This document shows positions 40,469-48,910 of a stretch of 52,325 nt of DNA, piece after piece; position 1 is the stretch's first letter; every line of letters starts with the position of its first letter. The position numbers and the translations under genes were made by a program. The stretch is from JBBTCJ01 sp038043285 (GTDB lineage: Bacteria > Planctomycetota > Phycisphaerae > UBA1845): the NCBI GenBank assembly GCA_038043285.1, contig JBBTCJ010000056.1, forward strand, positions 1 to 52,325, in the 5' to 3' direction. The notes under the pieces are model-generated. The model was not told the origin of the DNA. It did not search any database and saw only the letters and a program-made list of their open reading frames with translations.

Positions 40469-42040
40469 TTAGAACTTCATCGCATACTGCACGTAGAACA
40501 TGTCCGCGTCCTCGCTCGGACCCGTCTGAATGATGAAATCGCTGTCCCAAAGGTGAGACCAGCCGAACAACAGGTTCGAATGCACGTCTACCTTCCAAGT
40601 CAGCGTGACGTCCAACTCATGCCCGATCTCCTTGCCCGCGATGCCGGTCACGTCGCGGCGGACCACCGCCCCGCCCGCGTCGTACATCGCGTCGCGGTCG
40701 GCGTTGAGCCAGAACACGTGGTACGCCATGCCCGCCTGTACCTTCTTCGCTATCGGCCAAGCCCCAAGATTCACGTTCGTGGAGGTCACGTTCTGCCGCC
40801 CGATGACGTCGAGGAATCCGAAGTACTTGTGCCCCAGCGGATAAAGCTGGTTGAACGTGCCGACCTTGCCGTCGCGAACCCGTTCATCGCCGCTGGCCCA
40901 GTCAAATCCCGCCCCCAACCGTGGCGTCCACGGAAGTGAGTCAAGCGTGTATCCGCCGTCCAGCGTCCAGCTCCACGCCTGCACCGTGTGATTCGCCCAA
41001 TGACCCCACTGCCCCGCCAGCTCCGCCTCGTAGTCGAACCCCGCCGTCTTGCCCCAGAACCGCGAACCCAGCGTGTAGATGTCCCGATCGCCGGAGCGCC
41101 CGTTGGGGTTGCGAAGGTTTCCCGTATCGTCGATCGCAAAACTGTAGAAATCGATTCCGTGCCGGGCGATCCCCTTGTAAGTCGTGTACAGGCCGTAGAA
41201 ATCGACATCCTCGTCGTACCGATCATGCTGGTCGCGCTGCACCGGAATCGGCTTGACGTACCAGAAATCCACGTCCCACTTCTCCGTCTTGGCGAACAGC
41301 TTCACGCCGTCGAAGCGCCGACGTACGTTGGCCCAATCCAACGGCGATACCAACCGTTGGCTCCCATAAGAAAGCTCCTGCCGGCCGACGCGCAGCGTCA
41401 GCGGGTTCTCCTCGCCGAGAATCCGCAAGTCGAAGAACAACTGGTGCAGGTCGCCGCGGTTTTCGTCAATCCCACGCCGCGGAAGATCACGATCCTCGTC
41501 GAACGCCGCGATCCCCTGCACGAACACGCGGAAGACCTTTCGGTACTTCAGGTCCGCGTGCAGCAGATATCGCTGCAAAGTGAACGTATCCTGCGTCGGA
41601 TCGCGCGCCCCGAACGATTTGTTGGTCTCAGCCTTCATGCGAAAGCGAACCTCGCCGCCCAGGTTCAACCGCCAATCGTCGCCCAGATGAATGTTCTTGA
41701 TGGGGTCGAAGAAGTCCGCCTGATAGCTGTCCGCCCCGCCGTCAAGGTAGCTGAAATCCTCGTCGTAGCGGAGGTCCAAGAGCTTCGGACCGGGCTTCGC
41801 CGCCGGCGCGGCCGGTTTCTCTGCGACCGGCTTAGCCTCCGACGCCTTCGGCTCGCCTGCCGGTTTTTCCGCCGCCGGCTTTGCGTCGGCGGGTTTCTGT
41901 ACACCCGCCGGTTTTTCGGCAGCCGGCTTGTCTTGCGCCGCCTTCGCGCCGGCCGGCGTCGGGCTGGTCTGCCCCGACGCCCAGTTCGCCGCGAGCACGA
42001 ACCAAGTGCACGCCACCGCTCCAATTGTCGATGTTCTCAT
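40469..42040 (-). CDS. Outer membrane porin, alginate-export (AlgE-like) domain
   Basis: A 523-residue protein. Signal peptide (residues about 1-23, ending ANWASG), then a low-complexity Ala/Lys/Pro linker (about residues 25-85) with repeated K-P-A-x units. From about residue 90 begins a beta-barrel with alternating aromatic strands (DDWRLNLGGEVRFRMKAE, FRVFVQGIAAFDED, LTLRVGRQELSYGSQRLVS) typical of alginate-export domain porins. It ends in Phe (FYVQYAMKF), as outer membrane proteins should for barrel insertion. AAGGAA precedes the ATG. The linker could span the periplasm or bind peptidoglycan. Substrate unknown. Confidence 0.85.
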   Translation of the reverse strand: MRTSTIGAVACTWFVLAANWASGQTSPTPAGAKAAQDKPAAEKPAGVQKPADAKPAAEKPAGEPKASEAKPVAEKPAAPAAKPGPKLLDLRYDEDFSYLDGGADSYQADFFDPIKNIHLGDDWRLNLGGEVRFRMKAETNKSFGARDPTQDTFTLQRYLLHADLKYRKVFRVFVQGIAAFDEDRDLPRRGIDENRGDLHQLFFDLRILGEENPLTLRVGRQELSYGSQRLVSPLDWANVRRRFDGVKLFAKTEKWDVDFWYVKPIPVQRDQHDRYDEDVDFYGLYTTYKGIARHGIDFYSFAIDDTGNLRNPNGRSGDRDIYTLGSRFWGKTAGFDYEAELAGQWGHWANHTVQAWSWTLDGGYTLDSLPWTPRLGAGFDWASGDERVRDGKVGTFNQLYPLGHKYFGFLDVIGRQNVTSTNVNLGAWPIAKKVQAGMAYHVFWLNADRDAMYDAGGAVVRRDVTGIAGKEIGHELDVTLTWKVDVHSNLLFGWSHLWDSDFIIQTGPSEDADMFYVQYAMKF

Positions 42041-42509
42041 AGGCGAGTTCCTTTCGGAAATGGATTTCGGCGTATCCACGCCGGTTCCATCAGCCGATCT
42101 GCGTTAACCCGTCAAGTGTTGCCGATTGTGATCTATCGAGGGCTTGTCCCGGCGGAGAACATCCGCGCCACGGGTTCCGCTAGGCTAGGCCCAGACCACG
42201 CCGTCCGAACTTTAACCGAATGGACTAGCATTTTTCAAGCCAAATCCAGATTTTTTCTCCGCAGCGACGATTTCTTTCGATACGGGATGGTCGAACCGCA
42301 TCACCCCGACCCGCGCGTCGCGTGAAAGCCTGTGAATTGCCGGATAAGAAATGGATTGCGTCCAAGCCCCAGTAGTTCGGTCGTGGGAAACGGCAGATTC
42401 TGCCGAAAATAGCCCTGCAGGTTGGGCGTGGATCGCCGCCCGCCAACTACGGAAGTGTCGATGCACAGCGATCGCCTTCTCACGGTCTAAGCCGGACGGA
42501 GCAGAATCC
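42041..42509. other. Divergent intergenic region, porin and octaheme cytochrome
   Basis: About 470 bases lie between the minus-strand porin and the plus-strand cytochrome, so both promoters should be here. The stretch near 42210-42260 is richer in A/T (around AGCATTTTTCAAGCC) than its surroundings. No convincing sigma boxes, RNA gene or repeat was recognised. In-frame extension of the cytochrome into this region (from 42351) has no signal peptide and was not accepted. Confidence 0.45.
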
Positions 42510-43946
42510 ATGAAACAAACAGTCATCCTGACCCTTCTTGCCGTTGCGTCCGCGACCTTGTCCGTCCAAGCCCAGGGTCCGCAGGGATTGGCCGCCGTGT
42601 CCGAGGACAGCGCCGCCTGTCTCAAGTGCCACAAAGACTTGGATCCCGGCATCTATCAGCAATGGGGCGAGAGCCGCCATTTCCGGGCCAACGTCGCCTG
42701 CTACGAGTGCCATCGCTCGGCCAAGGGTGAGCCTGACGCCTTTGAGCACTTCGGAAAGTTCATTGCCACGATTGTCTCTCCGAAGGACTGCGCCGCCTGC
42801 CACAAACGCGAGGTGGACGAGTTTGCCTCCTCCCATCATTCGAAAGGCGGACGAATCCTCGGTTCCCTCGACAACCGTTTGGCCGAGGTCGTCGAGGGCA
42901 ACAAGGGGTTCAAGACCGAAGGATTCCCCGAAGGAAACGCCGCGTCAGCCGTCAGCGGTTGCTGGCAGTGCCACGGATCGGTCATCAAGGTGCTCGACGA
43001 CGGAAAGCTCGACCCGGCCACCTGGCCCAACACCGGAATCGGACGCATCAACCCCGACGGCTCGGAGGGTTCGTGCAGCGCCTGCCACGTCCGCCATTCT
43101 TTCTCCGCCGAACAGGCCCGGCATCCCGACAATTGCGGCAAGTGCCACATGGGCCCGGACCATCCGCAGAAGGAAATCTACTACGAATCCAAGCACGGCA
43201 TCGCGTTCTCGGCCTATAAAGACAAGCTCAACATGGGGCGCCCCAAGTGGGTCGTCGGCGAAGACTATTTCCTTGCCCCGACCTGCGCCACCTGCCACAT
43301 GAGCGCCACCAAGGATCAGCCCGTCACCCACGACATCGGAATGCGCATCAGTTGGAACAATCGTCCCGCCATCTCCGTACGGCCCGAAGTCGCCGACGCC
43401 AAAATGGGCCTCCCCGGCAAGGACGTCCCCTGGCAGAAACGCCGCGACAACATGATCAACGTCTGTCTCAACTGCCACAAAACCCAGTGGGTCGAGAACT
43501 TCTACAAGCAGTACGACGCGGTCATCGACCTCTATCATGACAAGTTCGCCAAGCCTGGTCTCGAGCTGATGGCCCTGGCAAAACCGCTGCTGAAACAGCC
43601 GGAATTCTCCAACAAGGTCGATTTCGTCTGGTACGAAATCTGGCATCACGAGGGTCGCCGCGCGCGCCACGGCGCGTCAATGATGGGCCCCGATTACACC
43701 CACTGGCACGGAACCTACGAAATCGCCCGAAACTTCTACAGTGAGTTCATTCCCGAACTGCAAGAGCTGATCGCACACGGCAAGACCGACAAGGATCCCG
43801 CTAAAGTGAAAGCCGCCGACGCGCTCGACGCCAAGCTGAGCGAACTCCTGAACTCCGAGAACCATCGTTGGTACCTCAACAAACTCGATCCCGCGGAGGA
43901 AGAGCGGCGAAAGAAGGCCGCGGAAGAGTTCAAGGGCCGGTATTGA
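42510..43946 (+). CDS. Octaheme cytochrome c, hydroxylamine oxidoreductase (HAO) family
   Basis: A 478-residue exported multiheme cytochrome. Signal peptide MKQTVILTLLAVASATLSVQA. Eight CXXCH motifs are at about residues 37, 64, 94, 151, 189, 209, 259 and 319. THDIGMRISWNNRPAISVRP and WHHEGRRARHGASMMGP followed by DYTHWHG are the family core. In HAO a Tyr crosslinks to the catalytic fourth heme; Tyr396 in PDYTHWHG is the candidate, about 80 residues from the end as in the nitrifier enzyme. With the Tyr the enzyme would be oxidative (hydroxylamine or hydrazine); without it reductive. No C-terminal membrane helix and no redox partner gene nearby. Confidence 0.88.
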   Translation: MKQTVILTLLAVASATLSVQAQGPQGLAAVSEDSAACLKCHKDLDPGIYQQWGESRHFRANVACYECHRSAKGEPDAFEHFGKFIATIVSPKDCAACHKREVDEFASSHHSKGGRILGSLDNRLAEVVEGNKGFKTEGFPEGNAASAVSGCWQCHGSVIKVLDDGKLDPATWPNTGIGRINPDGSEGSCSACHVRHSFSAEQARHPDNCGKCHMGPDHPQKEIYYESKHGIAFSAYKDKLNMGRPKWVVGEDYFLAPTCATCHMSATKDQPVTHDIGMRISWNNRPAISVRPEVADAKMGLPGKDVPWQKRRDNMINVCLNCHKTQWVENFYKQYDAVIDLYHDKFAKPGLELMALAKPLLKQPEFSNKVDFVWYEIWHHEGRRARHGASMMGPDYTHWHGTYEIARNFYSEFIPELQELIAHGKTDKDPAKVKAADALDAKLSELLNSENHRWYLNKLDPAEEERRKKAAEEFKGRY

Positions 43947-44464
43947 CGACCACCACCTCGATCGGAATGCCGCCAGCCGACAGGGCATTGGCAGGCCGCG
44001 GGCTGCTCCCCTCGACGCGAAGTGTCAACGGTCGGCCCGGGCGGACGTCCCCGATTGGTGGTGCTCTTATGTGCTCTAAGTATTTGTAAAATAAAAAGTT
44101 ATCGGAGATCAACTGACCCCGATAACCCCCGCGTTCCGGGGCGTAAACCGCTCCCCGATGGACGACGACGGCCTCGCCGCCCGGATTATCGGTCGCAAGA
44201 CCTCCTAAAAATGTCGGAAATCGTTCCCTCATCGGCTTGACTATTCAGGCTCACTCCGCTTAAATATGCCACAAGAGGAGCCGGCGTTCGCCGCGGTGTC
44301 TTGGCCGCGTCTCGGGGTGTGCGGACGTTGTATTGGGGGGTCTAGGCCTTTTCGGCACGTGCGCCGTAAAAGGCTGTGGACGGGAGGGGATCATCCGCCC
44401 GGCAACCTGGGCAGACTCCCACGCGAAACATAGGAAAGAGCGACTGTTGAGGGAGGTAGAAGTA
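43947..44464. other. Intergenic region with hairpins before the dockerin-protein gene
   Basis: About 520 bases without a convincing gene. GTTATCGG at 44098-44105 pairs with CCGATAAC at 44119-44126, next to an A-rich stretch (a T-run on the minus strand). GCCTTTTCGGC at 44346-44356 pairs with GCCGTAAAAGGC at 44363-44374, giving a strong hairpin about 90 bases before the next start. The second could be a leader structure of the dockerin gene. A riboswitch was considered but not supported. Confidence 0.5.
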
Positions 44465-45700
44465 ATGCTTAGACGGGGGCTGTCATTCTGTTTTGCGATC
44501 GGCATGGCGTCCGTTGCTCAGGCGGGGGCGGTGATCGAACTTACGTGCGATCAGGCCGATTGCACCTGTTTTACTCCGGGGCAGACCGTTCAGTTCGACG
44601 TAAAGCTCAAACAAAGCCCGGCCGGCGCGAATCGTAATCTACGATTCGTGCAGCTCGATCTCAACGCCTCGTCGCCGGCTTTGCTGACCTGTGCCGGCAA
44701 CGACGGCTGCGTTTCGCCGTTCGCCATGCACACGGGAACGGACTTCGGCACCATCCGCTTCTGGGACTTCGGCGGGATCAACAACTGCCCGACGGCCCCA
44801 AGCTCCGGTGCGATGTGCGGCGACGGGCATTTCATCGAGGACGTGCTCACCGGCGCTCGTCCGAAGGTCATGTCCGACACGTTCTACTTCGTCGATCCGC
44901 TCAACCTGACCGGACCGGCCTCCGCGATGCGCGTTTTGCCCGGCGACGGATCGTCGATCCGCATGGGCCGCCTGACGGTCAGAGTGCCCATGACCCTGGG
45001 CAACTACACGCTAAACGTCATGAACGCCTCGCAGGCCAATCCTGACCTCGGCGGCGGAGACGTACGCTGGGGCTACGGCATCGACGTCGATGGCAACGCC
45101 CTGACGACTTGGCGCTCCCCGACCGATCTGACCGGTGGAACCGCGGCGTTTCAGGTCGTCGCGACGCCTGGGGAATGCCCGACAGGTGCGAAGAACTTCG
45201 TATCGGCTGATCCCGTTCACCGGAAAACTCTGTGGCGAACGACGAAGAATCTATCCCGATTGACGTTCGACGGTGCGCTTTCCGCTGCCCCGACAGCCGG
45301 CCAGATTCTGATCCAAGAGATGATCGCAGGCGGGACATACGGTCCGGACGTTTCGGCAAACTTCACGTTCACGCTTGAAAGCGGCGGTACCGTCTTAAAG
45401 GTCATTAACAACGCGAACACGTTGCAACACCGGAAATGGTACGCGATCCGAAACACGGGCGGTTGGGCGGCGGCCAACGCTTTCCTGGTGCAGTACGTCG
45501 TGCAGATGGGCGACGCCAATAACGACGGTCGTGTGCTCTTCACGGACTTGGCGAACATCAACGCCGGGATTCCGACGGATCCGGCGGCGGACACCAACCG
45601 TCGTGACATCAACGCGGACGCTCGCGTGCTGTTCACGGATATGGCCGCTGCCAACGCCCGAATCCCGTCGGATCTCGTTCCGGTACCGGCTGGACACTAG
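44465..45700 (+). CDS. Secreted protein with C-terminal dockerin-like calcium-binding pair
   Basis: A 411-residue exported protein; the ATG follows GGGAGGTAG. Signal peptide MLRRGLSFCFAIGMASVAQA. An N-terminal beta-rich domain (about 22-230) with several Cys (CDQADCTC, CAGNDGC) is followed by a module of about 175 residues shared with 46740. Its end has two EF-hand-like loops, DANNDGRVLFTD (350-361) and DINADARVLFTD (381-392), spaced as in type I dockerins. The tail ends VPAGH. No enzyme motif is visible, so it may be a structural or adhesive component. Confidence 0.78.
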   Translation: MLRRGLSFCFAIGMASVAQAGAVIELTCDQADCTCFTPGQTVQFDVKLKQSPAGANRNLRFVQLDLNASSPALLTCAGNDGCVSPFAMHTGTDFGTIRFWDFGGINNCPTAPSSGAMCGDGHFIEDVLTGARPKVMSDTFYFVDPLNLTGPASAMRVLPGDGSSIRMGRLTVRVPMTLGNYTLNVMNASQANPDLGGGDVRWGYGIDVDGNALTTWRSPTDLTGGTAAFQVVATPGECPTGAKNFVSADPVHRKTLWRTTKNLSRLTFDGALSAAPTAGQILIQEMIAGGTYGPDVSANFTFTLESGGTVLKVINNANTLQHRKWYAIRNTGGWAAANAFLVQYVVQMGDANNDGRVLFTDLANINAGIPTDPAADTNRRDINADARVLFTDMAAANARIPSDLVPVPAGH

Positions 45701-45828
45701 TAAGACAAAATCTGACCCGGGAGGCTTGCAAGTTCCCGGCGGTTCGAGTATGAGTAGTAGAGGTTAGCGAGATTTTGGCGACCTGCACCGAGGTCGACTC
45801 GGGAGGGGTTAGAAAAGGAGATAGGAAG

Positions 45829-46383
45829 ATGAAGAGAATCGCAGCGTGCCTAGGAATGTTGGTTTGTTCAGCCACCGCGTTCGGTGGAATCGCGACGTTC
45901 AATCCGAGTCCTGTGATCATCGATCCAGCGGTTTCTACGACCGCGAACGTCGGCGTGACGGTGGCTGCCGGGCCGATTGAAGCCCTTCAGACCGTCGACA
46001 TGATCATTGGGTCTGACTCGCTGAATATTACGGGTTTCGCTTATGATGCTGCTTTCGTCGCGGGCAGCGCGTTCCGTTTGACGCCTATAGTCGATGGTTC
46101 GGCTGTGTACGCCAACACCGTGCAACTGGGTGGATTCCTCAACGCCGCGACACCCTCTGTACTCGTCGGTCTCGTTGGGATCGATGCAGCCGGCTTGGCG
46201 CCGGGGGAGTACGAACTCCTTGTGAACGGCGACCGCGACCAGGGCATCAGCGCTCTGGGAAGCGCGCTCGGTGACGTAGAGTCGCTCAGCGGACGCGTCC
46301 TAGTTCAGGTTGTTCCCGAGCCTGCGACGCTGCTGCTACTCGGTGCAGCGGGCCTGGGCGTGGTGTTCCGTCGCCGGAACTAG
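45829..46383 (+). CDS. PEP-CTERM protein with a possible cohesin-like beta-sandwich
   Basis: A 184-residue exported protein. Signal peptide MKRIAACLGMLVCSATAFG; AAAAGGAG precedes the ATG. The C-terminus is a typical PEP-CTERM sorting signal: VPEPATLLLLGAAGLGVV then FRRRN, recognised by exosortase/EpsH-type systems. The mature domain (GIATFNPSPVIIDP, VGVTVAAGPIEALQTVDMII) resembles the fold of cohesins by alternating strands, but this is a weak reading. It lies between two dockerin-like genes and is homologous in its first half to 48911. A terminator follows at 46510. Confidence 0.8.
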   Translation: MKRIAACLGMLVCSATAFGGIATFNPSPVIIDPAVSTTANVGVTVAAGPIEALQTVDMIIGSDSLNITGFAYDAAFVAGSAFRLTPIVDGSAVYANTVQLGGFLNAATPSVLVGLVGIDAAGLAPGEYELLVNGDRDQGISALGSALGDVESLSGRVLVQVVPEPATLLLLGAAGLGVVFRRRN

Positions 46384-46509
46384 TGGGGTTCCATGCGATC
46401 TCTTGGCGTCCTGTGCAGTTCGTTGAATAGTGCAGGATGCGCTCTCCGAGCTTCGGTGCAAGCTCTAAAACGGTAGGTCGCTGCGACGTTATTTTGACGT
46501 GGATTCTCG

Positions 46510-46544
46510 CCGGAGCTGCCTTTCTAAAGGCGGCTCCGGTTTTT
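46510..46544 (+). terminator. Rho-independent terminator after the PEP-CTERM gene
   Basis: CCGGAGCTGCCTTT pairs with AAAGGCGGCTCCGG (one T-G wobble), followed by TTTTT at 46540-46544. It lies about 125 bases after the PEP-CTERM stop and separates it from the next dockerin gene. Confidence 0.9.
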
Positions 46545-46739
46545 GTTGCCCGAAGGTACACGTGTCGGAACTCAGGGTATCCGGTGCCGTGAATAATTTC
46601 GCGCCCGGTGCCCCGTTCTGCGACTAACTCAATGGTGCCTCTGCGAAGGGGCGTAGTTGCGCTCAATGGCCGACTTGCTTGTCGGGGACGAGCGATAATC
46701 CTGGCTTTTTCTGCTCTGGGTTTTGGGAGGACGATCATC

Positions 46740-47885
46740 ATGCTGCGGAACTTTTTGGCTGGAACATTCGTGATTACACTCGTGTCGTCCGCGTGGGCGA
46801 CGAACCTCAACATGAACGTAAAGGCGACGGCGAACAACACCAACGCCGTGACGGTTGCGCCCAATGCCCCGGTTGATTTCTACATCGAGGGGACATTGGG
46901 CGACGACCTTAACGAGGGCCTGGCCCTGGTGGGCTTCAACCTTCATTTCACGGGTGGGGCGCTCGCTGCGGATACGGTGGACATTCCCGCGGGTGCGTTC
47001 GCGTGCGGCAACCCCATGCCGGCCTTCGTGAAGCCCGAGGGCATCACCAACCCGGCCGGCTTCCAGGGAACGCTCATCAGCGGCGAGCTGGTGCAGGTCG
47101 GCGGCGGGCAAAACACCATCAGGAACACGGTCGCCAATGCCCCATTCCCGATCGGCGCAGTGCTGCTCGGCGTCGCGCGTCCGGGCGGATGTGGGACGGC
47201 CGTGATCGCTACGGGCGGTGTGACGGCGCCCGCGGCTGAGGGAAGCTACCAGCTTCACGTTCAGGAGCTTTTCGCCAACGTGATCCGCGACGGTGAGACC
47301 GGCGAAGTGTTTTACGCGACCGACGCGGCTGGCGTTGGAACGATTACGAACTTGACGATCAATGTGGTTTCGTGCCAAGCTGACACCAACAGCGTCGTTT
47401 CCAGCTCCCCAGTTACCCAGAAGAGTCTTTGGAAGACTCAACGGAACGTAGCGCGGCTCACGTTCGCGAGCAACCTGGCAGCCGTGCCTGCCATTCAGAT
47501 TCGAGAACTCCTCGACGCAGGCGCCTTTGGGCCGGACCTGTCGGCGAACTTCATTATGTCGATCGAAGGTGGGACTGTCTTAAGAATCGCCGACAACGGG
47601 TCGCATCTGGCGCACCGAAAGTGGTACGCCGTTTCCAACGATGCAGATTGCGACGGACTGGCTGATTTCGAATTCCAGTTTGTGGTGCAGATCGGTGACG
47701 CCAACAACGACGGGCGCGTGCTATTCACCGACCTGGCCAACATCAACGCCGGTATCCCAACGGACCCCGCTGCGGACAGCAATCGCCGCGACATCAACGG
47801 GGACGGTCGGGTGTTGTTCACGGACATGGCGGCTGCGAACGCCAGAATCCCTTCTGATATCGTACCGAAACCGACGGGTCACTAG
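46740..47885 (+). CDS. Second secreted dockerin-tailed protein
   Basis: A 381-residue exported protein; GGGAGG precedes the ATG. Signal peptide MLRNFLAGTFVITLVSSAWA. An N-terminal beta-rich domain (about 20-205) unlike the first protein, then the shared module (residues 211-381) with KSLWKTQRNVARLTF, HRKWYAVSN and the calcium loops DANNDGRVLFTD (320-331) and DINGDGRVLFTD (351-362). The tail ends PKPTGH. The high identity of the last 63 residues with 44465 suggests recent duplication or gene conversion. Confidence 0.8.
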   Translation: MLRNFLAGTFVITLVSSAWATNLNMNVKATANNTNAVTVAPNAPVDFYIEGTLGDDLNEGLALVGFNLHFTGGALAADTVDIPAGAFACGNPMPAFVKPEGITNPAGFQGTLISGELVQVGGGQNTIRNTVANAPFPIGAVLLGVARPGGCGTAVIATGGVTAPAAEGSYQLHVQELFANVIRDGETGEVFYATDAAGVGTITNLTINVVSCQADTNSVVSSSPVTQKSLWKTQRNVARLTFASNLAAVPAIQIRELLDAGAFGPDLSANFIMSIEGGTVLRIADNGSHLAHRKWYAVSNDADCDGLADFEFQFVVQIGDANNDGRVLFTDLANINAGIPTDPAADSNRRDINGDGRVLFTDMAAANARIPSDIVPKPTGH

Positions 47886-47913
47886 GCCGACGATCGACTG
47901 ATCAACCTGTAAT

Positions 47914-47953
47914 CCGCCGGGTTGGGTTTCGGCCCCTCCCGGCGGTTTTGCTT
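47914..47953 (+). terminator. Rho-independent terminator after the second dockerin gene
   Basis: CCGCCGGG (47914-47921) pairs with CCCGGCGG (47938-47945), followed by TTTTGCTT. It lies 28 bases after the stop of the dockerin gene. Confidence 0.85.
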
Positions 47954-48081
47954 GGTGGGCGAATGCGTGACCTTGGGATCGGCGGTGGGTACGATGAAAG
48001 AGCGCCGATCGTCCGGCTGCCGAAGGCGTTGGAGCGTCCGCCACCCTTCAAATGCGAAGTGCGGGGCGCCGACCGGGCTGC

Positions 48082-48141
48082 TTCCTGACGGTCGCGGAAC
48101 GGATGAAAGTAGAAACAGCCCGCTCCCTGACGGTCGCGGCT
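48082..48141. repeat. Two REP-like repeats upstream of the response regulator
   Basis: Cores CCTGACGGTCGCGG at about 48084 and CCGCTCCCTGACGGTCGCGG at 48120, the reverse complement of the 39838 form. The first copy lacks its outer arm. They lie in the intergenic region after the dockerin gene. Confidence 0.8.
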
Positions 48142-48211
48142 CTGATAAAAGGCGTTCGTACGGTGCGTCCGCGGCACGCGCTGTCAGGCGCGTAGGCCAA
48201 GTTGATCCGGG

Positions 48212-48236
48212 GTAGCGTCGCGGTTTATCCGCGGCG
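48212..48236 (-). repeat. 25-bp dispersed palindromic repeat, copy 2
   Basis: Perfect reverse complement of 32165-32189, carrying the CGCGGATAAACCGCG hairpin. It is the second member of this short family in the window, here upstream of the response regulator gene. Confidence 0.8.
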
Positions 48237-48383
48237 GGCCGTTACCGTTGTAACCGTGAACGTGCGCGCCGCCCATGAAGGGCGACGCCACGCGAAAACG
48301 GAACACGTTCCAGGCTCGCCGGAACGGCAATCGAAACATGCGGTATAGCCGAGAGTTGTGGATGATGGAGTGAAAAAACATTC

Positions 48384-48794
48384 ATGGCCAAGAGCAACGC
48401 AATCCACTCCGACAAACCTACGGTCCTCCTGGTCGACGACAACGAGCAAAACCTCGAACTGCTTGAAATCTACATGGAGGACTTGTCCGATGTCCGCGTG
48501 GTGACCGCGACCAACGGGCTGGAGGCCATGGAGCGCGTCGAGAAGGACAAGCCCGACCTCATCCTGCTGGACATCATGATGCCCAAGATGAGCGGATTCG
48601 AGGTCTGCAAAAGGGTCAAGTCCGATCCGAAAACGCGGGACACGATCATCGTCATGGTGACGGCGCTCAACGAAACCAGCGACATCGAGCGGGCGGCCGA
48701 GTGCGGCACCGACGACTACATTTCCAAGCCGGTCGAGAAGAAGGCCATGGTCGATCTGGTGCGCAGCCTGCTGGCCACCAAGGCCAAGGGATAG
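48384..48794 (+). CDS. Single-domain response regulator
   Basis: A 136-residue receiver domain without output domain. The acidic pair is VDDN (near residue 17), the phosphoryl-accepting Asp is in LILLDIMMPKMSG and the Lys in DDYISKPVEKK. GFEVCKRVKS follows the Asp. It may act in chemotaxis (CheY-like), or in phosphorelay or diguanylate cyclase control. Its kinase is not in the window. Its gene is flanked by REP-like repeats and precedes a PEP-CTERM gene. Confidence 0.9.
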   Translation: MAKSNAIHSDKPTVLLVDDNEQNLELLEIYMEDLSDVRVVTATNGLEAMERVEKDKPDLILLDIMMPKMSGFEVCKRVKSDPKTRDTIIVMVTALNETSDIERAAECGTDDYISKPVEKKAMVDLVRSLLATKAKG

Positions 48795-48910
48795 TCGCGA
48801 AGGGAGAAACGCACGTCCGTACCGCGAGCGCCTGCCCTTTACGTCGCGTAGCGATGCCAAGGGTGAGGGAGCGGGCAACGTGGGATGCAGACGGTGGGAA
48901 GGGAACGCCC

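Noticed and set aside
40988..42325. 445-codon plus-strand open frame
   Set aside because: Antisense to the porin, whose signal peptide, barrel strands and terminal Phe are convincing.
43930..44232. 100-codon minus-strand frame
   Set aside because: Overlaps the end of the cytochrome gene, has no ribosome-binding site and no motif.
44375..44464. c-di-GMP or SAM riboswitch upstream of the dockerin gene
   Set aside because: A GGCAACC segment caught the eye, but the conserved tetraloop and helices of either class could not be traced.
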